This document shows, piece by piece, positions 44,051 to 52,653 of a DNA stretch of 64,000 bases. Position numbers and translations under genes: made by a program. Source of the DNA: Corynebacterium vitaeruminis DSM 20294. Its GTDB lineage: Bacteria; Actinomycetota; Actinomycetes; Mycobacteriales; Mycobacteriaceae. The first letter of the stretch is position 1, and every line of letters starts with the position of its first letter. The stretch is from assembly GCF_000550805.1 (NCBI RefSeq), contig NZ_CP004353.1, positions 1,302,001 to 1,366,000 on the forward strand, written 5' to 3'. The notes under the pieces are model-generated. The model did no database searches. It had not been told where the DNA came from and was given only the letters and a program-made list of their open reading frames with translations.

Positions 44051-45217
44051 CTACTTGAAGTCCAGCTTGAAGTACTCGGCCTTGGTCCAGCCGAGGACCT
44101 TCTCAAACAGGAAGGTGAACGCGATGCTGAGCGCGAGCGGGAGGACGACGAAAACCACGAGGACCGTGAGCACGTTTCCGGCGCTCCAGCCCCAGCCGTC
44201 GTAGTTGAGCGCGGCGAGCGGGCCGACGAGGCCGGAGATGCCGAAGCCCGCGGAGATCGAGGTGCCCGCGATGCCGAGCGCGCCGCCCACGCCGCCGAGG
44301 ATCGCGGCGGAGCAGATGATCGGCAGGAAGGTGACGGGGCGGGAGAACATGTTGGCCATCTGCACCTTCGGCGAGCCCAGCACGTGGAGGATGGAGGTGG
44401 CGAACCCGTTGACGCGCCAACCAGCGACAAGCAGGCCGAAGCCCGCAGCGACGACGCCCAGGTTCGCGGTGCCGGACGACACGCCCTCCATGAAGATGGC
44501 GGTGGCAAGCCCCACGGTGGACACGGGCGAGACGATCATGATGGCGAACAGGACGGCCAAGATGACGCCCATGACGATGGGCTGGAGGTCGGTCGCGCCG
44601 TTGACGACCTGACCCAGCCAGACGGTGAAGCGCTTGACCACGGGGTAGGTGACCACCCAGCCGATGCCGCCGGCGATGAGGGTGACCAGCGTGGACAGCA
44701 GCAGGATGGTGTAGTTCTTCAGCTTGTTGCCGATGAGCAGGATGAGCCCCACGGCGAGCGCCGCGGTGATGCCGGTGTTGATGACGAGCCCGGTGCCCTG
44801 CAGGTGAAAGCCGCCCTCCTGCAAGGGCTGGGCGACGCCCGAGCCGCAGACGGCGGCGATGCCCACGGCCGCGGTCTGGATCGGGGTGAGCTTGAACTGC
44901 ATGGCCACGAGCACGCCGATCATGACCGGCAGCAGCGAGGAGGCCAGCCCGGTGAGCTGGATGATGGTCAGCGCCCCGTGCCAGTGCGGCATGATCGCCT
45001 TGGCGAGCTCGCCGAGCAGCGCCTGGGGGACCAGCGCCACGACCACGGCGATGGAGATGCCGTTGAGCACCTTCATGATGAACGAGCCGACCGTCATCGC
45101 CTTAGGCGCCTCCGCGGCGCTGGAGTCCGGGTCGGCCTCTGCCTCGACGATGGGGTTCCCCTCGAGGGCTTCCGTCTCAAGGGATGAGACATCCGTGCTG
45201 TTTCTTCCTTCACTCAT
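44051..45217 (-). CDS. PTS EIIC-like membrane protein (PTS_EIIC_2 family)
   Basis: A 388-residue membrane protein with about 9-10 membrane segments after a 40-residue polar N terminus. It resembles the YshA-like stand-alone EIIC family; the segment AAVCGSGVAQPLQEGG and the HVLGSPKVQMANMFSRPVTF region are typical. No EIIA or EIIB domain and no substrate gene lies nearby, so whether it takes part in PTS transport is uncertain. A minus-strand -10 TATTCT (45224-45229) is six bases before the ATG (leaderless). Confidence 0.82.
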   Translation of the reverse strand: MSEGRNSTDVSSLETEALEGNPIVEAEADPDSSAAEAPKAMTVGSFIMKVLNGISIAVVVALVPQALLGELAKAIMPHWHGALTIIQLTGLASSLLPVMIGVLVAMQFKLTPIQTAAVGIAAVCGSGVAQPLQEGGFHLQGTGLVINTGITAALAVGLILLIGNKLKNYTILLLSTLVTLIAGGIGWVVTYPVVKRFTVWLGQVVNGATDLQPIVMGVILAVLFAIMIVSPVSTVGLATAIFMEGVSSGTANLGVVAAGFGLLVAGWRVNGFATSILHVLGSPKVQMANMFSRPVTFLPIICSAAILGGVGGALGIAGTSISAGFGISGLVGPLAALNYDGWGWSAGNVLTVLVVFVVLPLALSIAFTFLFEKVLGWTKAEYFKLDFK

Positions 45218-45370
45218 GCTTAGAGAATATGCATTCCTGTTAATCGACTAAAAACTGCCAGCCCCTTTTGTCGCCTTTGTCTCACACAGTGAAACGGAGT
45301 GAAAGCGGACGAGGGAACGATTCGGATGGGGGAGGATGCCGTAGGTGAGCGTCAATAAGCGAATGCATAA

Positions 45371-45399
45371 GTGCCGGGGTCCACGAGGGACCCCGGCAC
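45371..45399 (-). terminator. Terminator of the sulfur operon
   Basis: GTGCCGGGGTCC (45371-45382) pairs exactly with GGACCCCGGCAC (45388-45399). It lies 12 bases beyond the dsrE-like stop; a short TTA run follows on the minus strand. The rest of 45218-45370 holds only the EIIC promoter and a weak R18-like remnant (45348-45363). Confidence 0.75.
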
Positions 45400-45410
45400 G
45401 AGGAGAAAGG

Positions 45411-46025
45411 CTAAACAAAGACGATCTGCGCGCCCTCGGAGAGCTCGATGAAGTCGGTGGCGGAGATGACCCCGTCGATCTCCGGGATCATGTTCGCCTC
45501 CTTGATCTTCATCATCTCGACCGTGAGCTTGCAGCCCCAGAGCTTGCCGCCCATCTCGTGGATCTGGTTGAGCATTTCGCGCACCGGCGGGATCTCGAGG
45601 TCGGCCATCTGCTTCTTCATCATCTTGGTGGCGAAGCCGGTCACTCCCGGCAGTGCGGCCATGGCCTGCGGGAAGGAGGCCGTGCCGAGCCCGCCCTTGA
45701 GTCGCTCGAGCTCCGGCATGTGCATGGCGGTGTTGCCGTTGAAGGTGAACTTCAGGTTGTCGGTGGTGCGCACGTCGATCATGTCGAGGCCCCAGAACGT
45801 GAAGAAGATGTCCACGTGGATGCCCTCGGATAGGGCCGCGTTGGCCATGATGAGGGCCGGGTAGGCCATGTCGAGGTTGCCCTTGGAGCAGATGAACGCC
45901 ATCTTGCGCGGGCCGGAATAGCCCGTTCCTCCCGCGGCACCCTGGGCCGCACCCGCGGCGCCCGAGGCGGCGGGCACGTTATCGCCGAAGTCCGGAATGA
46001 TGTTGCCGTTGGCATCGATTGGCAT
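45411..46025 (-). CDS. DsrE/DsrF-like (DsrE2) sulfur-transfer protein
   Basis: A 204-residue protein. The first 40 residues are a Gly/Ala-rich segment (AASGAAGAAQGAAGG), followed by a DsrE-fold domain (KMAFICSKGNLDMAYPALIMAN, GIHVDIFFTFWGLDM). The Cys in CSKGNLD (about residue 46) and in GGKLWGCKLT are the likely persulfide carriers. The family shuttles sulfane sulfur. It is the third gene of sqr-tusE-dsrE, 16 bases after the TusE-like gene. Confidence 0.87.
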   Translation of the reverse strand: MPIDANGNIIPDFGDNVPAASGAAGAAQGAAGGTGYSGPRKMAFICSKGNLDMAYPALIMANAALSEGIHVDIFFTFWGLDMIDVRTTDNLKFTFNGNTAMHMPELERLKGGLGTASFPQAMAALPGVTGFATKMMKKQMADLEIPPVREMLNQIHEMGGKLWGCKLTVEMMKIKEANMIPEIDGVISATDFIELSEGAQIVFV

Positions 46026-46041
46026 GATGATCGTCCTTTCC

Positions 46042-46359
46042 TTAGACGCACGCCACGGGCTTGGTGGCCCCGGCGATGTAGGCGAGCTTCTTGGCGGGCT
46101 TGCCGGGGAAGAGCTCGAAGATGCGGGGGATGTTGAAGCCGCCGACCTTGCTCATCCGCCGCAGCGTGGGTGCGGCGCCCTGGTCGAGGAAGTCCTGGCG
46201 GACGAAGCGGACGAGCTTCCACTGCTCCTCGGACAGTTTTTCGATGCCCGCGATGCGCGCGAGCTCGACGGCGAGCTCCGCGTCCCACTCGGAGGCGACG
46301 GTGAGGAAGCCCTCCTCGTTGACGGTGATGGGGCGGCCTAGAAATGTGTTGGTGGGCAT
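46042..46359 (-). CDS. TusE/DsrC-family sulfur relay protein
   Basis: A 105-residue protein of the DsrC/TusE family with the C-terminal arm ending in KPVACV. The penultimate Cys (C104) is the conserved persulfide-bearing residue. No second arm Cys is present, so it is of the TusE (single-Cys) type. The WDAELAVELARIAGI and RRMSKVGGFNIPRIFELFPGKPAKK segments fit the family. It lies between the SQR and DsrE-like genes. Confidence 0.9.
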   Translation of the reverse strand: MPTNTFLGRPITVNEEGFLTVASEWDAELAVELARIAGIEKLSEEQWKLVRFVRQDFLDQGAAPTLRRMSKVGGFNIPRIFELFPGKPAKKLAYIAGATKPVACV

Positions 46360-46362
46360 GTC

Positions 46363-47595
46363 TTACTCCTCGATGTCCTTGCCGGCGGTGGTCATGTGCG
46401 CGCTGAACGGCAGCGGCAGGCCGCGGATGAGCATGTTCCAGTAGACGTGCTCGAAGGCCAGCTTGGATAGGTGATTGATGGCGGACGGCGCGAGCAGCGT
46501 GAGCGGGCCGACCTTGGGCAGCGGGAACGTGCCGGTGACCGGCTCCTGCTCGTAGTTGAAGTCGAGCAGCATCGCCTGGCCGCGGCCGGACTCGATGAAG
46601 CAGTTGGCGTGGCCGTCGAAGTACTCCGGCACGGGCTTGCCCTCGATGTGGGCGAGCAGGTTGGGGACCAACGCGTCGGCCTGGAAGTGGACCACCGAGC
46701 CCGCCTTGGAGGTGGGCACGTCGGTGGCGTCGCCGATCGCCCAGATGTCGGGGGAGACCGTCGACTGGAGGGTGTGCTTGTCCACGGGCAGGAAGCCCGC
46801 GTCGTCGCCGAGGCCGGAGTCGGCGATGAGCTGCGCGCCGCGGTTCGGCGGGATGGTGACCAAGAGGTCGAAGTCGACCGCGCGGTTGTCGTAGGACTTC
46901 AACTGCTTGTTCTCGCCGTCGACCTCGGCGACCTGGAAGTCGGTGACCACCTTGATGCCGCGCTGGGCGAGGAAGTTGCCCAGCTTCTTGGATGCGACCG
47001 GCTTGGTGAACGCCCCGTCGAGCGGGGTGACGAAGGTGATGTCCACATCGAACATCCGGCCCTTCCTGCGCATGTAGTCCTGCGCGAGCAGGGCGAACTC
47101 CATGGGCGCCACCGGGCACTTGATGGGCATCTCGGAGATGTGGACCACGAGATTGCCCTTCTTGAAGCCCCTGAGCGCGGGCGCGAGCGCCGTGGATCCG
47201 GTAAGCGAGTAGAACTCGTGCACCACGTTCCCGGCGGCGAGCGCCTCCGCCATGCCGGGCACCTCCTCGGGCGCGGTGTGGGTGCCGGTGGCCACGATGA
47301 GCTGGTCGTAGTGGAGCACGTCGCCGGAGGCGCAGGTCACCGTCTTGGCGTCCTTGTCGATTGCCGTGGCGGGGTCGGTCCGGTAGTCGACCCCCTTGAG
47401 GTAGCGGTCGCGGGGCTTGACCACCTGTTTCGGCGTGTACTTCCCGAACGGGATGAAGAGGTATCCGGGCTGGTAGTGGTGGTCGTTGTCGCGGTCGAGG
47501 ATCGTGATCGACCAGCCGGCGGGCAGTTTCTCCCGCAGCTTGTTGGCGAGCAGCGTGCCGCCGGTGCCAGCGCCGATGATGATGAGGTTGGACAT
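46363..47595 (-). CDS. sqr: Sulfide:quinone oxidoreductase
   Basis: A 410-residue FAD protein of the inner membrane surface that oxidises sulfide to sulfane sulfur and passes electrons to menaquinone. The N-terminal FAD motif is IIGAGTGGTLLANKL, and the second nucleotide motif is DIWAIGDATDVPTSKAGSVVHFQ. Two catalytic Cys are present, C160 (MPIKCPVAP) and C332 (ANCFIESG), plus C88. GAAGGTG precedes the ATG. It is the first gene of the sulfur operon and is preceded by a CstR/CsoR-type operator. Confidence 0.9.
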   Translation of the reverse strand: MSNLIIIGAGTGGTLLANKLREKLPAGWSITILDRDNDHHYQPGYLFIPFGKYTPKQVVKPRDRYLKGVDYRTDPATAIDKDAKTVTCASGDVLHYDQLIVATGTHTAPEEVPGMAEALAAGNVVHEFYSLTGSTALAPALRGFKKGNLVVHISEMPIKCPVAPMEFALLAQDYMRRKGRMFDVDITFVTPLDGAFTKPVASKKLGNFLAQRGIKVVTDFQVAEVDGENKQLKSYDNRAVDFDLLVTIPPNRGAQLIADSGLGDDAGFLPVDKHTLQSTVSPDIWAIGDATDVPTSKAGSVVHFQADALVPNLLAHIEGKPVPEYFDGHANCFIESGRGQAMLLDFNYEQEPVTGTFPLPKVGPLTLLAPSAINHLSKLAFEHVYWNMLIRGLPLPFSAHMTTAGKDIEE

Positions 47596-47635
47596 GGGTC
47601 ACCTTCTCTAGCGTGGTTGTGCTGTCACCCTCAAC

Positions 47636-47653
47636 GATACCCGGAGGGGTATC
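47636..47653. promoter_or_regulatory. CstR/CsoR-family operator upstream of sqr
   Basis: GATACCC (47636-47642), GGAG, GGGTATC (47647-47653) is a perfect inverted repeat of the type bound by CsoR/CstR/RcnR repressors (ATACCC-N4-GGGTAT). It lies 40 bases upstream of the sqr start. Persulfide-responsive derepression by a CstR is the natural reading; the repressor gene is not in the window. Confidence 0.78.
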
Positions 47654-47852
47654 AATCCACGGCTTTCGTGGCGCTTCTCACGCGCCGGGAACTTATTCGA
47701 GAATCGCCAGCCAGGAGGCGCTTTTCGACGTTCATAAAGCGGGTGAATGAAATCCCGAAGCGCGCCGGAAAGGACTCGACGGGTCCGGCCTGAGCGGTGG
47801 CCAAGGTAGCAGCCGCCACCCAGAATTTTTGTTCAGTTTTCCGCGCGGGTCA

Positions 47853-47910
47853 TTGACATCGGTGCTATGGGAGGTCTAGCGTCTACTTAAAGTCAAACTG
47901 ACCATAAGTA
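47853..47910 (+). promoter_or_regulatory. ndnR-nad promoter and NdnR-type operator
   Basis: The -35 TTGACA (47853-47858) and -10 TAGCGT (47877-47882) are 18 bases apart. The operator 47884-47910 is a 27-bp palindrome: outer arms TACTTA/TAAGTA, inner arms GTCA/TGAC around AAC. It sits over the start site, ideal for repression. The stretch 47654-47852 holds only small hairpins. Confidence 0.75.
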
Positions 47911-47937
47911 ACGAAGAGCTTGTGAAGGAGGTCAGCC

Positions 47938-48717
47938 GTGGCGAACTGGACCCGGCTCAACGTCGCCGAGCGGCGCATGAAGCCGCCGACGGTGGCGGTG
48001 AGCACCATCGCCTTCTCCCTGGAGGTCCCGGACTACGCGCTCGCGGGAACCCGGGAGGGCGTAACACTCCCCGCGGGCGAGGACCCGCGCTGCGGCACCC
48101 GCGCGCCGTCGGCCCTGTGGATCCCGCTCGTGCGCCGCATCCGGGCGCCGTTCGTCGGCGCGTGGGCGCTGCCCGGCGGGCCGACCCGCTGGGACCAGAC
48201 GCTCACCGAGACCGCCATGGACACCCTCGTCGCGGCCACCGGCGCCACCCCGAACTACCTGGAACAGCTCTACTCTTTCGGCTCGGTGGAGCGCTCCGCG
48301 GAGGCCGAGCGGCTGGTCACCATCGCCTATTGGGCGCAGTTCAACCACGCCGATCTCGTCTCGGCCGCGGGCCGTGAGGCGTCGACAAGCGAAAATGCCG
48401 ACGGCAACGTGGCCTGGTTCAGCGTGGACGAGCTGCCGGAGCTGGCCTTTGACCACGGCGAGATCATCCGCGTGGGGCTAGATCGCCTGCGGGCGAAGAC
48501 CACCTATTCGGTGGTCGCGCACCGCTTCCTCGGTGAGGAGTTCACGCTCGCGCAGCTGCGCACAGTCCACGAGGTCATCCTCGAACACCGTCTTGACCCC
48601 GCCAACTTCCGAAGACAGATCCTTTCTAGCGAGTCCGTCGAAGAGACCGGCAACGTGCTCACCGGGACAAAGCACAGACCGGCGAAGCTCTACCGCTTCA
48701 CCTGCGGGCGCGACTAA
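47938..48717 (+). CDS. ndnR: NrtR-type NAD operon repressor NdnR
   Basis: A 259-residue NrtR-family regulator: a Nudix-like ligand-binding domain (about residues 18-150; WALPGGPTRWDQTLTETA is a degenerate Nudix box) and a C-terminal winged helix (about 180-259; FTLAQLRTVHEVILEHRLDPANFRRQI). In C. glutamicum NdnR represses ndnR-nadA-nadC-nadS with NAD as cofactor. The GTG at 47938 is preceded by AAGGAGG. An R18 copy (48378-48395) lies inside the frame and encodes the interdomain segment EASTSENA. Confidence 0.9.
   Translation: MANWTRLNVAERRMKPPTVAVSTIAFSLEVPDYALAGTREGVTLPAGEDPRCGTRAPSALWIPLVRRIRAPFVGAWALPGGPTRWDQTLTETAMDTLVAATGATPNYLEQLYSFGSVERSAEAERLVTIAYWAQFNHADLVSAAGREASTSENADGNVAWFSVDELPELAFDHGEIIRVGLDRLRAKTTYSVVAHRFLGEEFTLAQLRTVHEVILEHRLDPANFRRQILSSESVEETGNVLTGTKHRPAKLYRFTCGRD
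48378..48395 (+). repeat. R18 element inside the ndnR coding sequence
   Basis: GGCGTCGACAAGCGAAAA, a full consensus copy, is read in frame between the Nudix-like and winged-helix domains. Confidence 0.75.
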
Positions 48718-48774
48718 GCGGCCCGCCAACCACCCAAGAAAACACAGCCACACACCGCCCCAAAGGAGACTGCC

Positions 48775-50121
48775 ATGACCAGTGTGCAGGAATTGATCAA
48801 CGCCGCTGCAGCGCGCGAGAAGGCAGCGACCACCGCCGCGAACGACGCGACAGGCCTTGCTGGCGCCAAGCTGCCGCTTTTTACCACCAGCTACCCGGCG
48901 GAGCTGTCCACCTGCGACACCGAGCTGGTCAAAGATCCGTGGCAGGTTGACCAGGACACCTCCTACGGCCCCGGCGCCTCCATCGCCGACCCGTTCCCGG
49001 CCAAGGCGCCGCACCAGGGCAGCCTGCCCGGGCGCTACACGCAGGCGAGCATCAAGGAGCTGGAGGAGATGATCGCCGCCGCCAAGGATGAGCTCGGCGA
49101 CCGGGTGAAGATCCTCGGCCACTTCTACCAGCGCGACGAGATCGTGAAGTTCGCCGACTTCGTGGGCGACTCCTTCAACCTGGCGCAGGCCGCCAAGCAG
49201 CACCCGGAGGCCGAGGCCTTCGTCTTCTGCGGCGTGCACTTCATGGCCGAGACCGCCGACATCCTCTCCACGCCCGAGCAGGCGGTCATCCTCCCGAACC
49301 TCGCCGCGGGCTGCTCCATGGCCGACATGGCCACCATCGACCAGGTCGAGCGCTGCTGGAGCGAGCTGCAGGCGGCGCTTGCCGACGCTACGCCGGCGGC
49401 CGCCAAGGCCCCGCTCGTGCCCGTCACCTACATGAACTCCTCGGCCGACATCAAGGCATTCTGCGGCCGCAACGGCGGCATCGTGTGCACCTCCTCGAAC
49501 GCCCGCACCGTCCTCGAGTGGGTCTTCGAGCGCGGCGAGCGCGTCGTCTTCCTGCCCGACCAGCACCTAGGCCGCAATACGGCCAAGGCGATGGGGATCC
49601 CCGAGGAGCAGATCATCATGTGGAACCCGCGCCTCGAGCTGGGCGGCAACACGCCCGAGCAGGTGCGCGATGCCAAGGTGATCCTGTGGAACGGCTTCTG
49701 CTCCGTGCACAAGCGCTTCACGGTGGCCCAGATCGAGCACGCCCGCGCCGAGTTCCCCGGCGTGCGCGTCATCGTCCACCCGGAGTGCCCCGCACCCGTG
49801 GTCGACGCCGCCGACGCCTCCGGCTCCACCGAGCTCATCCGCCGCGAGGTCGAGGCCAGCAAGCCCGGCGACGTGCTCGCCATCGGCACCGAGATCAACC
49901 TGGTCAATCGGCTTGCCTCGCAGTACCCGGACCGCACCATCTTCTGCCTGGATCCGGTCGTCTGCCCGTGCTCCACGATGTATCGCATCCACCCGGCCTA
50001 CCTCGCCTGGACTTTGGAATCGCTGTGTGCGGGGGAGACCCCCAACCGCATCACCGTCGAAGAGGGCGTAGCCGCCGACGCCCGCGTCGCCCTCGAGCGC
50101 ATGCTCGCGGCGCGCCCCTAA
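48775..50121 (+). CDS. nadA: Quinolinate synthase
   Basis: A 448-residue [4Fe-4S] enzyme that condenses iminoaspartate with dihydroxyacetone phosphate to quinolinate. Likely cluster ligands are C152 (FCGVHFMAE), C309 (NGFCSVHKRF) and C397 or C399 (VVCPCSTM). The N-terminal ~75 residues before the catalytic triple-repeat fold are variable. AAAGGAGA precedes the ATG. It is the second gene of the NAD operon; NadS at the end probably builds its cluster. Confidence 0.95.
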   Translation: MTSVQELINAAAAREKAATTAANDATGLAGAKLPLFTTSYPAELSTCDTELVKDPWQVDQDTSYGPGASIADPFPAKAPHQGSLPGRYTQASIKELEEMIAAAKDELGDRVKILGHFYQRDEIVKFADFVGDSFNLAQAAKQHPEAEAFVFCGVHFMAETADILSTPEQAVILPNLAAGCSMADMATIDQVERCWSELQAALADATPAAAKAPLVPVTYMNSSADIKAFCGRNGGIVCTSSNARTVLEWVFERGERVVFLPDQHLGRNTAKAMGIPEEQIIMWNPRLELGGNTPEQVRDAKVILWNGFCSVHKRFTVAQIEHARAEFPGVRVIVHPECPAPVVDAADASGSTELIRREVEASKPGDVLAIGTEINLVNRLASQYPDRTIFCLDPVVCPCSTMYRIHPAYLAWTLESLCAGETPNRITVEEGVAADARVALERMLAARP

Positions 50122-50157
50122 CCTCATCCCCACGTTTCAAGAATCGAAGTACCACCA

Positions 50158-51762
50158 ATGACCAGCATCATCGTCGTCGGCTCCGGCGTCGCCGGGATGA
50201 CGGCCGCGCTGACCGCGGCCGGCCAGGGCGCCGAGGTCGCGCTCGTCTACCCGGGCCCTAGCATCGCCGAGTCCGAGGGCAGCACGCAGCTTGCCCAGGG
50301 CGGCATCGCCGCGGCTATCGACCGCGCCGACGACGTCGACGACCACTACCGCGACACGCTTGCCGCAGGCGCCGGGACCGTCGACGCCCTCGCCGCCCAC
50401 CAGCTCACCTTCCTCGGGCAGAAGGAGGTCCGCCGCCTCATCGGAGCGGGCTTCCCCGTGGACAAGCGCCCCGACGGCTCCATCGACCAGGGGCTCGAGG
50501 CCGCCCACAGCTTCGCCCGCATTGTCCATGCGGCGGGCGACCAGACCGGCCTCATGCTGCACCGCTTCCTCACCTCGGAGGTGGCCAAACAGCCTCGCAT
50601 CGTGCACTACCCGAACCGCCAGCTCATCGAGCTCATCGTGAGCGACGGCCAGGTTCGCGGGGTTACCGTGCGCAGCGGCGGCGAGGAGCTGCCCATGCTC
50701 GCCGACGCCGTTATCCTCGCCACCGGCGGCTACTGCGGGGTGTACTCCCGCTCGACGGGCGCCCCGCAGGCCACCGGCTGCGGCATCCTCGTCGCGGCGC
50801 GTGCGGGCGCGATCGTCTCCGACATGGAGTTCGTGCAGTTCCACCCGACGGTGCTGGCTGGCACCCGCAACCTCATCACCGAGGCCGTGCGCGGCGCGGG
50901 AGGAGTGCTGCGCGACGATTCCGGCCGCCGCTTCATGTTCGACTTCGACGAGCGCGGCGAGCTCGCGCCCCGCGACGTCGTCTCTAACGGCGTGTTCCAC
51001 ACCTTGGCGTCGACAGGCGGAAGCGTGTGGCTGGACGCAACCGGCATCGTGAAGGAGAAGGGCGCGGAGGCCCTGAACAAGGAGTTCCCGGGGATCTCCG
51101 CGATGCTGCGCGCGGAGGGGATCGACTGGACCCGAGAGCTGGTCCCGATCACCCCGGCCGCCCACTACTCGATGGGCGGGGTCGCCACCGATACCAAGGG
51201 CCGCACCACGCTGCCGGGGCTGTTCGCCGCGGGCGAGGTGGCCAACACCGGCGTCCACGGCGCCAACCGCCTGGCCTCTAACTCGCTGCTCGAGGGCCTC
51301 GTCTTCGGCCGCCGCGCGGGCGAGGAGGCGGTGAGCTTTGGCTCGGGCGCCCACAGCGAGTGGTTGCACGGCCGCACCCGACTGCGGATCGACGACCTCG
51401 AGGTCGCCGTGCCCGCCCCCACCCGGCTCGTCCTTGCCGACAACGCCCTTTCCGCCGCCCACGCGGCCATCGACGCGGGTCTTGGCATCGAGCGTGACGC
51501 GGCAGGGATCACCGCCTGCCAGCAGTCGCTGCGCCAGCTGGCCTGCGACGCCGAGGCCGGACATATCGCCGAGTTGGGGCTGCTTATCGCCGCGGGCGCG
51601 CTCGCACGCGAGGAGTCCCGCGGTGCCCACCGCCGCAGCGACTTTCCCGGAACGAGCGAGGGCTTCGCCCGTCCGCAGGGCGTGCGGCTCGTGGAAAGTC
51701 CAGCTCTGAAACCTGACACTGTGTGCGCTTCCACACCACTGACTACATCGACGAAAGCTTAA
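50158..51762 (+). CDS. nadB: L-aspartate oxidase
   Basis: A 534-residue FAD enzyme that oxidises L-aspartate to iminoaspartate, the substrate of NadA. The FAD motif is IVVGSGVAGMTAAL; the succinate dehydrogenase-like active-site block EGSTQLAQGGIAAA and the HYSMGGVATD/GEVANTGVHGANRLASNSLLEG segments are typical. It lies between nadA and nadC. The described C. glutamicum operon is ndnR-nadA-nadC-nadS without nadB, so this arrangement is fuller. Confidence 0.95.
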   Translation: MTSIIVVGSGVAGMTAALTAAGQGAEVALVYPGPSIAESEGSTQLAQGGIAAAIDRADDVDDHYRDTLAAGAGTVDALAAHQLTFLGQKEVRRLIGAGFPVDKRPDGSIDQGLEAAHSFARIVHAAGDQTGLMLHRFLTSEVAKQPRIVHYPNRQLIELIVSDGQVRGVTVRSGGEELPMLADAVILATGGYCGVYSRSTGAPQATGCGILVAARAGAIVSDMEFVQFHPTVLAGTRNLITEAVRGAGGVLRDDSGRRFMFDFDERGELAPRDVVSNGVFHTLASTGGSVWLDATGIVKEKGAEALNKEFPGISAMLRAEGIDWTRELVPITPAAHYSMGGVATDTKGRTTLPGLFAAGEVANTGVHGANRLASNSLLEGLVFGRRAGEEAVSFGSGAHSEWLHGRTRLRIDDLEVAVPAPTRLVLADNALSAAHAAIDAGLGIERDAAGITACQQSLRQLACDAEAGHIAELGLLIAAGALAREESRGAHRRSDFPGTSEGFARPQGVRLVESPALKPDTVCASTPLTTSTKA

Positions 51763-51766
51763 GACT

Positions 51767-52639
51767 TTGCTCACCCACGACACCATCACCACCGCGGTCT
51801 CGGCCGCCCTGCGCGAGGATGCCCCCTGGGGCGACATCACGGTTCAGGCCGCGATTCCCGAGGACGCCCGCATCCGCACCGCGCTGACTGCCCGCGAGCC
51901 GGGCGTGTTCTCCGGCGGGGAGGTCGTGCGCGCGGCGTTCACTCTGACCGACCCGCGTATCACGGTCAGCGAGCTGGTCGCCGACGGGACGCGTTTCCAG
52001 GCTGGCGACCAGCTCGCCGTCATCGAGGGCCCGGCGCGCGGCGTCCTCACCGCCGAGCGCATCGCGCTCAACTTCTCCCAGCGCATGTCGGCGGTGGCCA
52101 CCCTCACCGCGGCCTACGTCGATGCCGTGGCGGGCACGGGCGCGCGCATCGTGGACACCCGCAAGACCACCCCTGGGCTGCGCGCGTTTGAGAAGCACTC
52201 CGTCCGTGTCGGCGGCGGCCACAACCACCGCTATAGCCTCTCCGACGCGGTCATGGTCAAGGACAACCACCTGGCGGCGCTCGGCGTCTCCGACCCGACC
52301 AGCGACGGTCCGGCCGTGACCGCCGCCCTGCGCACCATCCGCGAGCGGGTCGGCCACACCACCTGCATCATCGTCGAGGTCGACCGCCTCGAGCAGATCC
52401 AGCCGGTCCTCGACGCGGGTGTCAACAGCATCCTGCTGGACAACTTCTCCCTCGAGGACCTGCGCGCAGCCGTGAGACTCATCGATCACCGCGTCGTCGT
52501 GGAGGCCTCCGGCAACGTCAGCCTCGAGACCGTCGCCGACATCGCGGCCACCGGCGTCGACGTTATCTCGGTGGGCAAGCTCACCCACAGCTACTGCTCT
52601 CTCGATCTGGGCCTCGACGAGCTGACGCTGGACGCATAG
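51767..52639 (+). CDS. nadC: Quinolinate phosphoribosyltransferase
   Basis: A 290-residue enzyme that converts quinolinate and PRPP to nicotinate mononucleotide. The motif TRKTTPGLRAFEKHSVRVGGGHNHR (residues ~126-150, with the PRPP-binding Arg/Lys/His) and MVKDNHL are typical. The TTG at 51767, five bases after the nadB stop, gives the right N terminus (THDTITTAVSAALREDAPWGD); the ribosome-binding site is weak, so translation is probably coupled to nadB. Confidence 0.94.
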   Translation: MLTHDTITTAVSAALREDAPWGDITVQAAIPEDARIRTALTAREPGVFSGGEVVRAAFTLTDPRITVSELVADGTRFQAGDQLAVIEGPARGVLTAERIALNFSQRMSAVATLTAAYVDAVAGTGARIVDTRKTTPGLRAFEKHSVRVGGGHNHRYSLSDAVMVKDNHLAALGVSDPTSDGPAVTAALRTIRERVGHTTCIIVEVDRLEQIQPVLDAGVNSILLDNFSLEDLRAAVRLIDHRVVVEASGNVSLETVADIAATGVDVISVGKLTHSYCSLDLGLDELTLDA

Positions 52640-52653
52640 GAAAGCGCGAACCC

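Noticed and set aside
51006..51024. R18-like GGCGTCGACAGGCGGAAGC in nadB
   Set aside because: Encodes the conserved Ala-Ser-Thr-Gly-Gly segment of the enzyme; likely chance.
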